Source of the DNA: Robiginitalea sp.
GTDB lineage: Bacteria > Bacteroidota > Bacteroidia > Flavobacteriales > Flavobacteriaceae
DNA: 64,000 nt
Direction of reading: 5' to 3'
NCBI GenBank assembly: GCA_024642005.1
Contig: JAHECA010000003.1
Location: 1 to 64,000 of the forward strand
The notes under the pieces are model-generated. The model made no database searches. It was not told the origin of the DNA and was given only the letters and a program-made list of their open reading frames with translations. Position 1 is the stretch's first letter. Each line of letters opens with the position of its first letter. This document shows positions 1-10,220 of this stretch, in pieces. Both the position numbers and the translations under genes were made by a program.

Positions 1-2
1 GC

Positions 3-809
3 TATTCGAGCTTAAGGGACTTCAAATGGATGCCCTCGGACCAAACCCTGCCACAAGCCCTCGAAGCTGCCGAGCGTTCCATTGCCCTGGATGCCGACAT
101 CGCCGAGAGCCAGCTGGCCATCGGAAGGATCCTGCTCCACTACAGATGGAACGTACGGGATGCCCTGGCAGCGTTCCGAAAGGCTGTTGCAATTAACCCC
201 AACAGTGCTGAGGCGCAGGTGCAGATCGGGTTTTGCCTTTCGCTGATGGGTAAGCATGAAGAAGCTGTGAGTCGCGCAAGGATAGCTGAGAACCTGGACC
301 CCCTCTCCCTCCTGAACCTGTTTTTCACAACCCTTATCCATAGCCAGGCAGGAGAATTTGAAACTGTTTCACGAAATGGACAGAAACTGATCGAACTGGA
401 GCCCAATTTTTACGGCGGGCATTTGTGGGCCGGGATGGGCTACTTAAAGGCAGGCCGAAATGAGGATGCGATCCGGGAAATAGAACTTGCCGCAAAACTG
501 AATCCGGGAAGCTTCACCTTGGGATATCTGGCTTCGATGCATGCCCTGGTAGGGGATAAGGAGCGGGCCCTGGAACTGATCACAGCATTTGAAAGCACAG
601 ATGTGAATAAGCATGGAGGCGCAACAGAACTCATGTATTGCAAAGCCTCCCTGAATGACCTTGATGCCGCCTTCCAGTATTACGACATGGCGATTGAAAA
701 CCGAGAAAATCACCTCCTGTGGGTTAACGGTTTTTCTTCAAACATGCCGGAATTTCAGAAAGACCCCCGATTTGCCCAGAGGCGATCCAAAATGAATATT
801 ATCTTTTAA
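3..809 (+). CDS. C-terminal part of a TPR protein (paralog of the cyclase/TolB/TPR protein at 3660-5603), truncated by window start
   Basis: Frame stays open upstream of the ATG at 30 (YSSLRDFKWMPSDQTLPQAL...); aligns collinearly with 3660-5603 C-terminus (AVGRILLHQDWKITEALKAYEKALALSPNSSDAHVQTGMCL vs AIGRILLHYRWNVRDALAAFRKAVAINPNSAEAQVQIGFCL). Confidence 0.85.
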   Translation, partial: YSSLRDFKWMPSDQTLPQALEAAERSIALDADIAESQLAIGRILLHYRWNVRDALAAFRKAVAINPNSAEAQVQIGFCLSLMGKHEEAVSRARIAENLDPLSLLNLFFTTLIHSQAGEFETVSRNGQKLIELEPNFYGGHLWAGMGYLKAGRNEDAIREIELAAKLNPGSFTLGYLASMHALVGDKERALELITAFESTDVNKHGGATELMYCKASLNDLDAAFQYYDMAIENRENHLLWVNGFSSNMPEFQKDPRFAQRRSKMNIIF

Positions 810-874
810 GTGTGGGGCATGAAATGCATCGGACCCGCAGCCTCAGTAATAGCAACCATAAAAATGCGTCGGCA

Positions 875-3622
875 ATGATGAAACTATCAGGTACTATTAA
901 ATGGCTTCTTTTTGCAGGCGCCACCTGGTCGTCTGTTCTGTCTGCTCAGACTACGGTTTCGGGGACCATTACGGATGCCGGTACCCGGCAGCCTCTGATG
1001 GGGGTAAATATTTTGGTTCAGGGCGGCACATCGGGCACCACCACCGAAGGCGATGGCACCTATACCCTGAACGTGAATCAGTCCCCGCCATTTACGGTTG
1101 TTTTTTCCTACCTGGGCTATCAAACGGAGCAAATCACGATAACCGAGGGAAACGCCACTCTTGATCTGGCCATGCAGGAAGCCGCCATGCTGGGGCAGGA
1201 AGTGGTTATGTCTGCCTCGCGTCTGAGGCAGCGAATCCTGAAATCACCCGTCAGCATCGAGAAAATGAACCTGCAATTCATCCAACAGGCGGCCTCTGCA
1301 GATTATTATGACGCCCTCGCCAATTTAAAAGGGGTACAGGTCACCAATTCGGGCCTGAACCTTACTTCGGTCAATACGCGCGGGTTTGCCGCACCCTTTA
1401 ACTCGCGTTTCGTACAGCTGGTCGACGGGATGGATACGGCAGACCCAACCATCAATGCCAACCTGGGCTCCATCCTGGGGCCAACGGAACTCGATATGGA
1501 AAGCATTGAACTGGTTCCAGGCGCCGCCTCAGCCCTGTACGGCCCCAATGCCTTTAACGGGATCATGCTCATGAACAGCAAGAGCCCCTTCGAGTATCCC
1601 GGACTGAGTGTTATGGTCAAGCAGGGATTTACCAGTTCGAATGCCGGGGGCGCCTTTGGCATGGGAGCTTATGGCCTCCGCTTTGCAAAGGCCTTAAACG
1701 ATAAATTTGCCTTCAAGGTGAACGTTTATTACCTGAAAGCCGAAGACTGGACGGCCAACGACTACACCACCGACCGGAACAACCCCGATTCGCCAACTGA
1801 CCTTTCCGGAACCCCCAATTTTGACGGGTTGAACCTTCATGGCGATGAAACGCCCATCCCCATAAATGCCTTTGGGATCGGGACTATACGAAGAACAGGG
1901 ATCAAGGAGGTTACCCTGCTGGACCACAACGACGCTGTTACCCGAAAGGCCGATGCCGCCCTCCATTACCGGTTCCACGATGATCTGGAATTGATCGGTA
2001 TGTACCGAATTGCCGGCGGGAGTGCCCTGGGGCAGGGTTACACCAAGTTTGCCTACCGGGATTTTACCAGTGAATTTTACAAGCTGGAGCTGAAGGCAAG
2101 CGACTTTTTCGTCAGAAGCTACATTACCTTCACCAATATTGATAAGACTTATGATGTGGGGGCCCTCGGGGCCCTGGTCAATGAACGGTTCAACCCAACG
2201 GTCCGTGCAGATGGGACGGGTTGGGCAACCGACTATGTGACGGCCTTTCTGGGGGGCATCCCGAATGTCGCCCCGAATGATCCCACAGCGGCCCGCACCT
2301 ATGCCGACCGCTTCATGATCGACCCTTCCACCGGGCAGTACGTGCCCTCCTTCCAGGATGTGGTCAGTGAAATCCGGAGCCTGGATTATCAGCGAGACCC
2401 TCCCGGCTCCTCCTTCTACAGCAAATCCAATATCTGGCACTCGGAGTTTTATTACCATTTCAGCCAACTGAAGTGGGCCGAGGTGATCGCAGGCGGTAAT
2501 TTCAGACGATACAGCCTTTTCAGCAAAGGCACCATCTTTGACGAAGCCCCTGAGGCGGGCAGCGAACCGGAAAGATTTTTTACCAACACTTTGGGCGGCT
2601 ATACCCAGATATCAAAAACCATCAACGAAAAGTTCAACTTGTCGGCTTCTATCCGCTACGACAAGATGGTAGACTTTGACGGGCAGTTCACCCCGCGGGT
2701 CTCCCTGGTGTATTCCCCGGATGCGAACAACAACCTGCGGATTAATTACCAGACAGGATTCCGGTTTCCGGATATGCTGCAGCAGTTCATATTCTTTCCG
2801 GCCCCCGGGGGTATCAATATCGGGGGGGTGCCATCGGTGGGTTCCCGATATGGAATTTACAACGGAGGGCTCTGGACCAAGGCATCCTACGAGGATTTTG
2901 CAGCCCAGGGAGGAACTCTGGACCCCACCACGGGCGCCATCCTTTCCAACCCGGGGAATGTAACCCTGGAAACGGAAAATGTCTCTTATCTGAAACCCGA
3001 ACAGCTGAAGTCCTTCGAAATTGGCTACAACATCCTTATTTCAGGGAAGCTTTTGATCGATGTGAACTATTACCATACCTGGTATACCAACTTTCTGGGT
3101 CAGATACGGGCCTATAGCAAAGCCGCAACAGACCACCGGGGCCAGCAAATCGATGCGGGGACCCTGTGGGCGCCCAATGCCAATTCTCCGTCTGAACTGA
3201 CTTCTAATGGTATTGGAATAGGCCTTACCTACAACCTGCCCAATAATTACGTGCTGACTGGCAATTACAATTATGCCACATTTTCAGGGGAACAGCCCGA
3301 AGGATTCCTCGCCCAGTTCAATACCCCCAAAAACCGGTTTACCCTGGGGCTGGGCAACCCAAGGCTTACCCGGAGGCTGGGCTTCCAGGTCAATTACCGG
3401 TATCAGGATTCCTTTTTCTGGGAGTCGGATTACGGTTCTGCCACGATGCCTTCCTATGGCCTTCTTGACGCCCAGGTCAATTACCGCATCCCTGACCTGA
3501 AGACAATGATCAAACTGGGGGGCACCAACATCGGAGGGAACGACTATCGCACCAATTTTGGCTCCACCTTCATCGGGCAAACCTTTTACGTTTCCCTGGT
3601 ATTCGACGAATTCATGAAATAG
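875..3622 (+). CDS. TonB-dependent outer membrane receptor with carboxypeptidase-like regulatory N-domain
   Basis: Signal peptide MMKLSGTIKWLLFAG; VSGTITDAGTRQPLMGVNILVQGGTSGTTTEGDGTYTL CarboxypepD_reg-like; plug/barrel motifs. ORF opens at GTG 812 but the signal peptide favours 875. Confidence 0.9.
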   Translation: MMKLSGTIKWLLFAGATWSSVLSAQTTVSGTITDAGTRQPLMGVNILVQGGTSGTTTEGDGTYTLNVNQSPPFTVVFSYLGYQTEQITITEGNATLDLAMQEAAMLGQEVVMSASRLRQRILKSPVSIEKMNLQFIQQAASADYYDALANLKGVQVTNSGLNLTSVNTRGFAAPFNSRFVQLVDGMDTADPTINANLGSILGPTELDMESIELVPGAASALYGPNAFNGIMLMNSKSPFEYPGLSVMVKQGFTSSNAGGAFGMGAYGLRFAKALNDKFAFKVNVYYLKAEDWTANDYTTDRNNPDSPTDLSGTPNFDGLNLHGDETPIPINAFGIGTIRRTGIKEVTLLDHNDAVTRKADAALHYRFHDDLELIGMYRIAGGSALGQGYTKFAYRDFTSEFYKLELKASDFFVRSYITFTNIDKTYDVGALGALVNERFNPTVRADGTGWATDYVTAFLGGIPNVAPNDPTAARTYADRFMIDPSTGQYVPSFQDVVSEIRSLDYQRDPPGSSFYSKSNIWHSEFYYHFSQLKWAEVIAGGNFRRYSLFSKGTIFDEAPEAGSEPERFFTNTLGGYTQISKTINEKFNLSASIRYDKMVDFDGQFTPRVSLVYSPDANNNLRINYQTGFRFPDMLQQFIFFPAPGGINIGGVPSVGSRYGIYNGGLWTKASYEDFAAQGGTLDPTTGAILSNPGNVTLETENVSYLKPEQLKSFEIGYNILISGKLLIDVNYYHTWYTNFLGQIRAYSKAATDHRGQQIDAGTLWAPNANSPSELTSNGIGIGLTYNLPNNYVLTGNYNYATFSGEQPEGFLAQFNTPKNRFTLGLGNPRLTRRLGFQVNYRYQDSFFWESDYGSATMPSYGLLDAQVNYRIPDLKTMIKLGGTNIGGNDYRTNFGSTFIGQTFYVSLVFDEFMK

Positions 3623-3659
3623 CGAGCGACAGGTCTGTTAGACATGCAATAAAGCCTCG

Positions 3660-5603
3660 ATGATAAGGTCCCGTCAACTTGCCGCCATCATGTTTACCGA
3701 CATCGTCGGATATACAGCCTTGATGGGCAGCGATGAGCAAAAGACATTTGAAATTCTGGACAAGAACAGGGCCATCCACAAACCCATTATCGCTGAATAT
3801 AACGGGAGGTGGATTAAGGAGCTGGGCGACGGGGTGATGGCGAGTTTCAACAATGTTTCTGATGCGGTTCATGCGGCCATTAAAATTCAGGAAACCTGCA
3901 ATCGAGCAAATGATTACCAATTGAGCATAGGCATACACGCGGCGGAGGTGGTTTTTGAAAATGATGATGTGTTTGGGAATGGGGTTAATATTGCCGCCCG
4001 AATTCAGGCTGCCGCCCCCGCTGGGGGCATTTTCATTTCAGAAGAAGTCTACCATAACATTGCCAATAACAAGAAAATAAAGGCTCTTTTTGTAAAAGAG
4101 CAAAATCTCAAAAATGTAAGCAAGGCGATCAGGTTGTACCAGGTCCTCTATGCCGGGGGTGAAATTGTGCAGGCCGAGGTTTTGGAAGCCCCCACCAAGG
4201 AAAAGAGCATTGCCGTGCTGCCCTTTGTGAACATGAGCAGCGACCCGGAACAGGAATACTTCAGCGACGGGATCAGTGAGGAGATTATCAACATGCTCGC
4301 CCAGGTTCAGGAACTGAAGGTAATCGGCAGGACCTCATCCTTTGCCTTCAAGGGGCAGAACATAAACCTGAAAGTCATTGGGGAGCAGCTGAATGTCACT
4401 CATATCCTGGAAGGCAGCGTGAGAAAGGCAGGCAACAAACTTCGCGTCACCGCCCAGCTCATTGAAGTTTCCCATGGATTTCACCTGTATTCCGAGAAAT
4501 TCGACCGGGAACTGGAAGACATTTTTGCCATACAGGATGAAATATCAGAAGCAATATTGAATGCCACCAAAATCAAACTGTTCGGGGAGCCAAAAGAAAC
4601 GATTGGAGAAGCGTATTCAGACAACGTTAAGGCGTATGAGCTGTATCTGAAAGGCCGTTACCATGTGCACAAGTTTACGCCGGATGGCTCTTTAAAGGCC
4701 ATTGAATTTTTTGATGCGGCTATTGCAATAGACGCCAATTATGCACTGGCTTATGCAGGGCTGACGTTTTGCTACACCACACTTAAGGATTTAAATTGGT
4801 TGGCTTCAGACCAAGCCATTCCCTTGGCCAGACAGGCAGCTCATAAAGCACTGCAACTGGATGACAAAATCGCGGAAGGCCATATGGCGGTAGGCCGGAT
4901 TTTACTGCATCAGGACTGGAAAATAACAGAAGCCCTCAAAGCATACGAAAAAGCATTGGCCCTAAGCCCTAACAGTTCAGATGCTCACGTTCAGACAGGC
5001 ATGTGCCTGGTGCTCCTGGGCCAGTATGACAAAGCTTTGGAACATGCCCGAAAAGCTGAAACCCTGGACCCCTTCTCTATCCTGAACCTGTGGTTTTTAA
5101 CGGTAGTCTTCTATATGTCTTCTGATTTTGCAAAAACACGTGCCAATGGCGAGCGAATATTGGAACTGGAGCCCGACATCTTTTCAGGCCATATGTGGGT
5201 GGGCCTGGCATTATTGTCAGAGAAGAAATTCAGGGAAGCGATTCCTGCCCTGCAAAGCATGGTAAAACAAAATCCCGGACCTCATTCATTGTGTTTTCTC
5301 GGAGTTGCCTACGGATTATCTGGAAATAGAGCTAAGGCCCGGGAAATCATAGAAGAAATGAGGGAATATGAATTTGTAGAGGAGACGGGGAATTATTTCC
5401 TGGGAATAGTTTATATGATCCTGGGAGATTCAGACACCGCCTTCCATTATTTAGAAAGAGCCGTCGAGCATCATGAAGGGCAGGTCTTATGGATACAATT
5501 TTTTATTCTCATGCACTTTCCTGAACTCGAGAAGGACCATCGAACCGAGGATTTGCTTCGTAAAATGGGAATACCCAAAATCAAATTACGGTCCACGGCA
5601 TAA
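3660..5603 (+). CDS. Adenylate/guanylate cyclase domain + TolB-like + TPR protein
   Basis: RQLAAIMFTDIVGYTALMGSDE class III cyclase start; SIAVLPFVNMSSDPEQEYFSDGISEEIINML; TPR repeats. Confidence 0.9.
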   Translation: MIRSRQLAAIMFTDIVGYTALMGSDEQKTFEILDKNRAIHKPIIAEYNGRWIKELGDGVMASFNNVSDAVHAAIKIQETCNRANDYQLSIGIHAAEVVFENDDVFGNGVNIAARIQAAAPAGGIFISEEVYHNIANNKKIKALFVKEQNLKNVSKAIRLYQVLYAGGEIVQAEVLEAPTKEKSIAVLPFVNMSSDPEQEYFSDGISEEIINMLAQVQELKVIGRTSSFAFKGQNINLKVIGEQLNVTHILEGSVRKAGNKLRVTAQLIEVSHGFHLYSEKFDRELEDIFAIQDEISEAILNATKIKLFGEPKETIGEAYSDNVKAYELYLKGRYHVHKFTPDGSLKAIEFFDAAIAIDANYALAYAGLTFCYTTLKDLNWLASDQAIPLARQAAHKALQLDDKIAEGHMAVGRILLHQDWKITEALKAYEKALALSPNSSDAHVQTGMCLVLLGQYDKALEHARKAETLDPFSILNLWFLTVVFYMSSDFAKTRANGERILELEPDIFSGHMWVGLALLSEKKFREAIPALQSMVKQNPGPHSLCFLGVAYGLSGNRAKAREIIEEMREYEFVEETGNYFLGIVYMILGDSDTAFHYLERAVEHHEGQVLWIQFFILMHFPELEKDHRTEDLLRKMGIPKIKLRSTA

Positions 5604-5820
5604 ACAAGCCCTTGGAGGCCCCTAAGGTCTCGCTTCCTTCGCCCGCGAACCCAGTAGACTGTCGCATCTTTTGACAACCAATTTCCCTTTGAGGTAATTC
5701 GGCAGGCCGGATTATTCCGAGGTCCCCAACCGAAACCTTATTAAGGTTGCCGAGCGCACCACGTTTCCGAGAACCCGCGTTAAAGGGTGCTATTTGCTGG
5801 GATAAAGCCGCCCCATTCCC

Positions 5821-5828
5821 TATCTTTG
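5821..5828 (+). promoter_or_regulatory. Bacteroidetes -7 element TATCTTTG
   Basis: Exact TAnnTTTG, 33 nt upstream of ATG 5862. Confidence 0.6.
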
Positions 5829-5861
5829 CTTAGATTCTCAACAACTTTGAAAAGTAAGAAC

Positions 5862-6497
5862 ATGAGACAGTGGAAATCTTTGAAAAGCAGGAAGGGGCTT
5901 CTGAAGGCAGCCCCGGCCGCCCTCTTTTTTCTGCTTCTGGGGTGTTACCCGGAACAGCCGCAATACGTGGAAGAATATGACACGGTGTACACGAACTACG
6001 CCCCGGACTTCAATTTTGAGAACACGTACACTTATTCACTGCCAGACAGCGTGCTGTTGGTAGATGACAAGCGGGCCCCTGACGATCCGCCCGAATTCAT
6101 AGATGCCAAATTCGGGGACGTAATCCTGGAAAATATCCGCCAGAATCTTGGCGCGAACGGTTGGACCGAAATCGATGAGGCGGCAGGTCCGGATATCGTG
6201 ATCCTGCCCTCTGCCTTTGACACCGATTTCTTGTATTTCTACAACCCTGGGTACTGGTGCTGGTATTACCCCTGCTGGGGATGGTGGTATCCGGGGTATT
6301 CCCCCGGGTATGTAACCGGATATTCCACCGGGACGGTACTCGTACAGATGACCGACCCGAACGGCGTACAGAACGAAGAAGTTCCGGTGGTGTGGACCGC
6401 CGCCATTAACGGGCTGCTTCAGGGGAGCGACGCGAATATCATCCGCCGTATTGACCGCAATCTGGATCAGGCGTTTACCCAGCCCCCCTTCAATTAA
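5862..6497 (+). CDS. DUF4136-like lipoprotein
   Basis: Lipobox FFLLLGCYPEQ; DFNFENTYTYSLPDSV; aromatic-rich FYNPGYWCWYYPCWGWWYPGY. Confidence 0.75.
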   Translation: MRQWKSLKSRKGLLKAAPAALFFLLLGCYPEQPQYVEEYDTVYTNYAPDFNFENTYTYSLPDSVLLVDDKRAPDDPPEFIDAKFGDVILENIRQNLGANGWTEIDEAAGPDIVILPSAFDTDFLYFYNPGYWCWYYPCWGWWYPGYSPGYVTGYSTGTVLVQMTDPNGVQNEEVPVVWTAAINGLLQGSDANIIRRIDRNLDQAFTQPPFN

Positions 6498-6514
6498 TCC
6501 TAATGGAGAACATC

Positions 6515-7102
6515 ATGAAAAGAGTATTGATAACTGCACCACTTCTGTTGTTTTTTGCTGTCTCTTCTTTTGCCCAGACAAAATTCGCCATGACATACAG
6601 CATCGGGTTTCCGACCGGGGAAACCTCGGATTATTTTAGCTCCACCAGCTGGAGGGGGGTCAACATTGACTATCACTATATGCTGGAGGATAATTTTGCC
6701 ATCGGCTTTAGTGCCGGATGGCAGGTATACAGTGAAAACCGGGGCCTTGTGACCGAAACCTCGGGGACCGAGACCGTCTCCGGTTACCGGTATAACTATC
6801 TGAACAGCACTCCCCTCCTGGCCACAGGAAGCTATTTCTTCGATACTTCGGGCGATCTGAGTCCATTTGCCTCCCTGGGTATCGGGCTTACTTATAATGA
6901 GCTGCAGGAAGATATCGGGCTGTTCCGGGCTACCAGCACCGGATGGCCTTTTACCGTACGCCCGGAAATTGGACTGGATTACGAGATCAACTACAACGTG
7001 GGTATCCGGACTTCTTTCAGGTACAACTATATTGCCTCTGGCAGCGACCTGCCCAGCCTGCCCAATTTTGCGATCACCGTGGGGTTGGTATGGAGCAGAT
7101 AA
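6515..7102 (+). CDS. Outer membrane beta-barrel protein
   Basis: Signal peptide MKRVLITAPLLLFFAVSSFAQ; alternating beta-barrel pattern ending in VGLVWSR. Confidence 0.7.
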   Translation: MKRVLITAPLLLFFAVSSFAQTKFAMTYSIGFPTGETSDYFSSTSWRGVNIDYHYMLEDNFAIGFSAGWQVYSENRGLVTETSGTETVSGYRYNYLNSTPLLATGSYFFDTSGDLSPFASLGIGLTYNELQEDIGLFRATSTGWPFTVRPEIGLDYEINYNVGIRTSFRYNYIASGSDLPSLPNFAITVGLVWSR

Positions 7103-7350
7103 ATAATGGGCTAACAGCTGATTAAGGCACAACTCGCCCATCGCGGAACAGGACAAGGTGCGAATCACGGATTTGCACCTTTTTCATGAACGTATTCCAG
7201 CAATACTAATCCGGCACCTTGCGGGCAGAGAGCCTTTTAAAGACGACGGCCATTGAGCCCGCCGTGGATGCCACCCATCCTGAAAAACCATAGCCGGACC
7301 CTTCATCAGGCAGCAATCCGGGGGATAGGGTTTCCGGGGAGCGTTCGAAG

Positions 7351-8343
7351 TCAGAACCGGTACATGAATTCAATTCTTGCGAAGATGTGCCGGGTATCTT
7401 TAACGACCCTGTTATAAGTGAAAATATGGTCGATGCCCAGCACATACCGCTTTCCCGACAGGTACAGCCCGTGGGTCATCTCCACATGAAATCGACTCAA
7501 TTCCTCCACGGCATATTCAAAATCTCCCCTGAAGATATTGCCCTGGGCGGTGCCATTGAAGGCGGTCAGGGTTGCCGACACCGTGCTTTTCAAATAAATC
7601 TCTTTCTGTGAAGGGGAGGCTATCAGCGTATTCCCAAAGGCGGAAGACTGACTAAAAGAGCCAAATTTGCCGATGCGCAACCCCAGGGAAGGAGTTGCGT
7701 CAATGTGTAAATTCCCGAACCGGGCACTTCCCATGGCATAGACATCAAAGCCCCGGCTGTCGGGGAGCAGGTCATAGGCCCCGGTTACTTTAAGGTTTAC
7801 AATAATCTGATCGGGTACCTGGTAGGCCCATCCGTCGAAAATACCATCACCGGTAATGTTTTCGTGAACCCAGTCCTGCATTTCGCGGGTCAGGGCCGAG
7901 GGGCCCATGATTCCCAGAAGCAATTCCATCTTGAAGAAAGATCGTTCAAGAGCATAGGTCCCTTCAAGGGTTCCGTACAACAGGCCCGCAAAAGGGCGAT
8001 CGAAAAAAATACTGTCCTGCTCGATCTCGCGTGCCGTTACCACCTTTTTGGTGGGAGTGTGCCCCTCTGATTGTAAGCCAAAACGAAAGAAATAGTTCTG
8101 TTTTTCCGGAAATGGTTTTTCCAGGCCTATAAATCGATCGGGCCGAATGGAGAAGTACAGACCCGCCCCAAACGTATAATACCGGTCGAAGTTTTCAAAG
8201 GCCACATAGGCATCATTATCTGAGGTAAAGCCCAGGGCATATTTATAAGTAGCCGTTTCCTGAGAGAACGCAGGCTTGCAGAGTGCCAGGCAAAAGAAAG
8301 TGCCAAAACAAAGGGGGACATATTTTAACAAGTGGAGATACAT
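7351..8343 (-). CDS. LpxR-like lipid A deacylase family (DUF2219) protein
   Basis: GFTSDNDAYVAFENFDRYYTFGAGLYF; DRPFAGLLYGTLEG; GPSALTREMQDWVHE motifs. Confidence 0.8.
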   Translation of the reverse strand: MYLHLLKYVPLCFGTFFCLALCKPAFSQETATYKYALGFTSDNDAYVAFENFDRYYTFGAGLYFSIRPDRFIGLEKPFPEKQNYFFRFGLQSEGHTPTKKVVTAREIEQDSIFFDRPFAGLLYGTLEGTYALERSFFKMELLLGIMGPSALTREMQDWVHENITGDGIFDGWAYQVPDQIIVNLKVTGAYDLLPDSRGFDVYAMGSARFGNLHIDATPSLGLRIGKFGSFSQSSAFGNTLIASPSQKEIYLKSTVSATLTAFNGTAQGNIFRGDFEYAVEELSRFHVEMTHGLYLSGKRYVLGIDHIFTYNRVVKDTRHIFARIEFMYRF

Positions 8344-8647
8344 CGCGGATTACCCAGTGCTTTCACCCCAGAAGGAAACCTGACAATGACGGTGCCCGAC
8401 CCTCACGTTCTTTCATTGTCAGGGCCCCTATCGCAAAGGGGTCTGCGGCTATCAAAGATACGGCCAAAACACCAGATTTGAGCCCATTGTTTGATTCATT
8501 TGGACCAAGCATCAGGAAGGCATGAAACCCATGAGACGGCATACCTTCAACCGCAAAAAATAAATGGGGGTCATCGAGCTAGTATTCTTGCCATTGAGCG
8601 TCCGGCACTCTTGCAAAAGGGTTCTGCCTTCCGTATCTTGAGAACAT

Positions 8648-10120
8648 ATGAAGCATGAAAAACAACTTGAACCGGATTACGATGTAATCATCGTCGGGGC
8701 AGGAATCTCGGGCATCGGCACCGCTTACTGGTTGCAGGAAAAATGCCCGGAAAAGCGATATGCCATCTTAGAGGCCCGCGAGCGGATCGGGGGCACCTGG
8801 GACCTGTTCCGCTACCCGGGGATCCGTTCCGATTCAGACATGTTCACTTTCGGGTATCGTTTCAAACCCTGGGAGAATCCGCAATCCCTTTCAGACGGGG
8901 CCCATATTCGGGAATACCTCCGAGAAACGGCCGAAGAGAACGGAATCGACCAAAAAATAAAACACGGCCACAAGGTGCTGTCGGCCGACTGGTCGCGCGA
9001 CGACCAGGCCTGGTTGCTGGAGGTGGCCCATGACGGTAAGACACTGAGTGTGAAATCCCGCTTCCTGTACATGTGCGCCGGCTACTACAACTATGAAGAG
9101 GGGTACAGGCCCTCCTTCAAAGGGGAAGAAACCTTTGCGGGGCCCATTATCCACCCCCAGTTCTGGCCCCGGGACCTGGATTATTCCGGGAAGCGCATTG
9201 CGGTAATCGGCAGCGGGGCCACGGCCGTAACCCTGGTGCCTACCCTGGCTGAAAAGGCAAGCCATGTAACCATGATTCAGCGGTCACCGACGTACATCAT
9301 GAAGCTGCCCAACCGGAGCGGCCTGTACCTTGGCCTTCGCAAATGGCTGCCGGGGCGCGTGGCCTACCGCCTGACGCGCTGGCGGAACCTGGCCCTTGCC
9401 ATGGGGTTGTTCGGGTATGCACGTGCCTTCCCGCAGCGGATGAAACGGCTGCTCATGAAAGGGGCTGCCAGTGAGCTGCCCGAAGGATACCCGGTCGAAA
9501 CCCATTTCAACCCCAGCTACAACCCCTGGGACCAGCGCCTCTGCGTGATTCCAGACGGGGACCTTTTCCAGGCCATCAAAAAGGGGCAGGCCGATGTGGT
9601 GACCGGGGACATCTCCCACTTTGAGAAAGAGGGGGTTGCCATGGCCGACGGCTCCCACCTCAAAGCCGATATCCTGGTTATTGCCACTGGCCTGAAGATG
9701 CAGCTCCTGGGGGGCGCCCGGGTCACCGTGGGCGGAAAAACGGTTAACACCCACGAAGTTTTGGTCTACAAAGGGATGATGATGAGCGGGGTGCCCAATT
9801 TTGCGCTGGCCTTTGGGTACACCAACAATTCCTGGACCCTGAAGACCGACCTTACGGCCAACCTGGTCTGCCGGATCCTGAATTACATGGATCGAAAGGG
9901 CTATAAGGTGGTGGTGCCTGAAGTGCCTGCAGATATTCACGGAGAGGAATTCCTGCCCCTGGATGCCGGCTATATGAAACGGGCCCAACACATCCTGCCG
10001 CAGAACGGCTCCAGGCGCCCCTGGCGGGTCTATCAGAATTACTTTCTGGATATGCTGCTTACCCGCTTTGGCCGGGTCAGGGACAGGCACCTCCGGTTCG
10101 CTGCAGCGGCTAAAGGGTGA
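8648..10120 (+). CDS. Flavin-containing monooxygenase (NAD(P)/FAD dependent, Baeyer-Villiger-like)
   Basis: DVIIVGAGISGIGTAYWL; RIGGTWDLFRYPGIRSDSDM; VIGSGATAVTLVP. Confidence 0.9.
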   Translation: MKHEKQLEPDYDVIIVGAGISGIGTAYWLQEKCPEKRYAILEARERIGGTWDLFRYPGIRSDSDMFTFGYRFKPWENPQSLSDGAHIREYLRETAEENGIDQKIKHGHKVLSADWSRDDQAWLLEVAHDGKTLSVKSRFLYMCAGYYNYEEGYRPSFKGEETFAGPIIHPQFWPRDLDYSGKRIAVIGSGATAVTLVPTLAEKASHVTMIQRSPTYIMKLPNRSGLYLGLRKWLPGRVAYRLTRWRNLALAMGLFGYARAFPQRMKRLLMKGAASELPEGYPVETHFNPSYNPWDQRLCVIPDGDLFQAIKKGQADVVTGDISHFEKEGVAMADGSHLKADILVIATGLKMQLLGGARVTVGGKTVNTHEVLVYKGMMMSGVPNFALAFGYTNNSWTLKTDLTANLVCRILNYMDRKGYKVVVPEVPADIHGEEFLPLDAGYMKRAQHILPQNGSRRPWRVYQNYFLDMLLTRFGRVRDRHLRFAAAAKG

Positions 10121-10177
10121 AGCATTTGCTGGCCAGTTCGGCGGCCGGCTCCCCAACCGCATAGCGCAGGTAAGTGC

Positions 10178-10185
10178 TATCTTTA
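10178..10185 (+). promoter_or_regulatory. -7 element TATCTTTA
   Basis: 7/8 match to TAnnTTTG, ~36 nt upstream of ATG 10221. Confidence 0.45.
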
Positions 10186-10220
10186 GGTATTGGCAGACGG
10201 CATCAATAAAAACGTAATAA

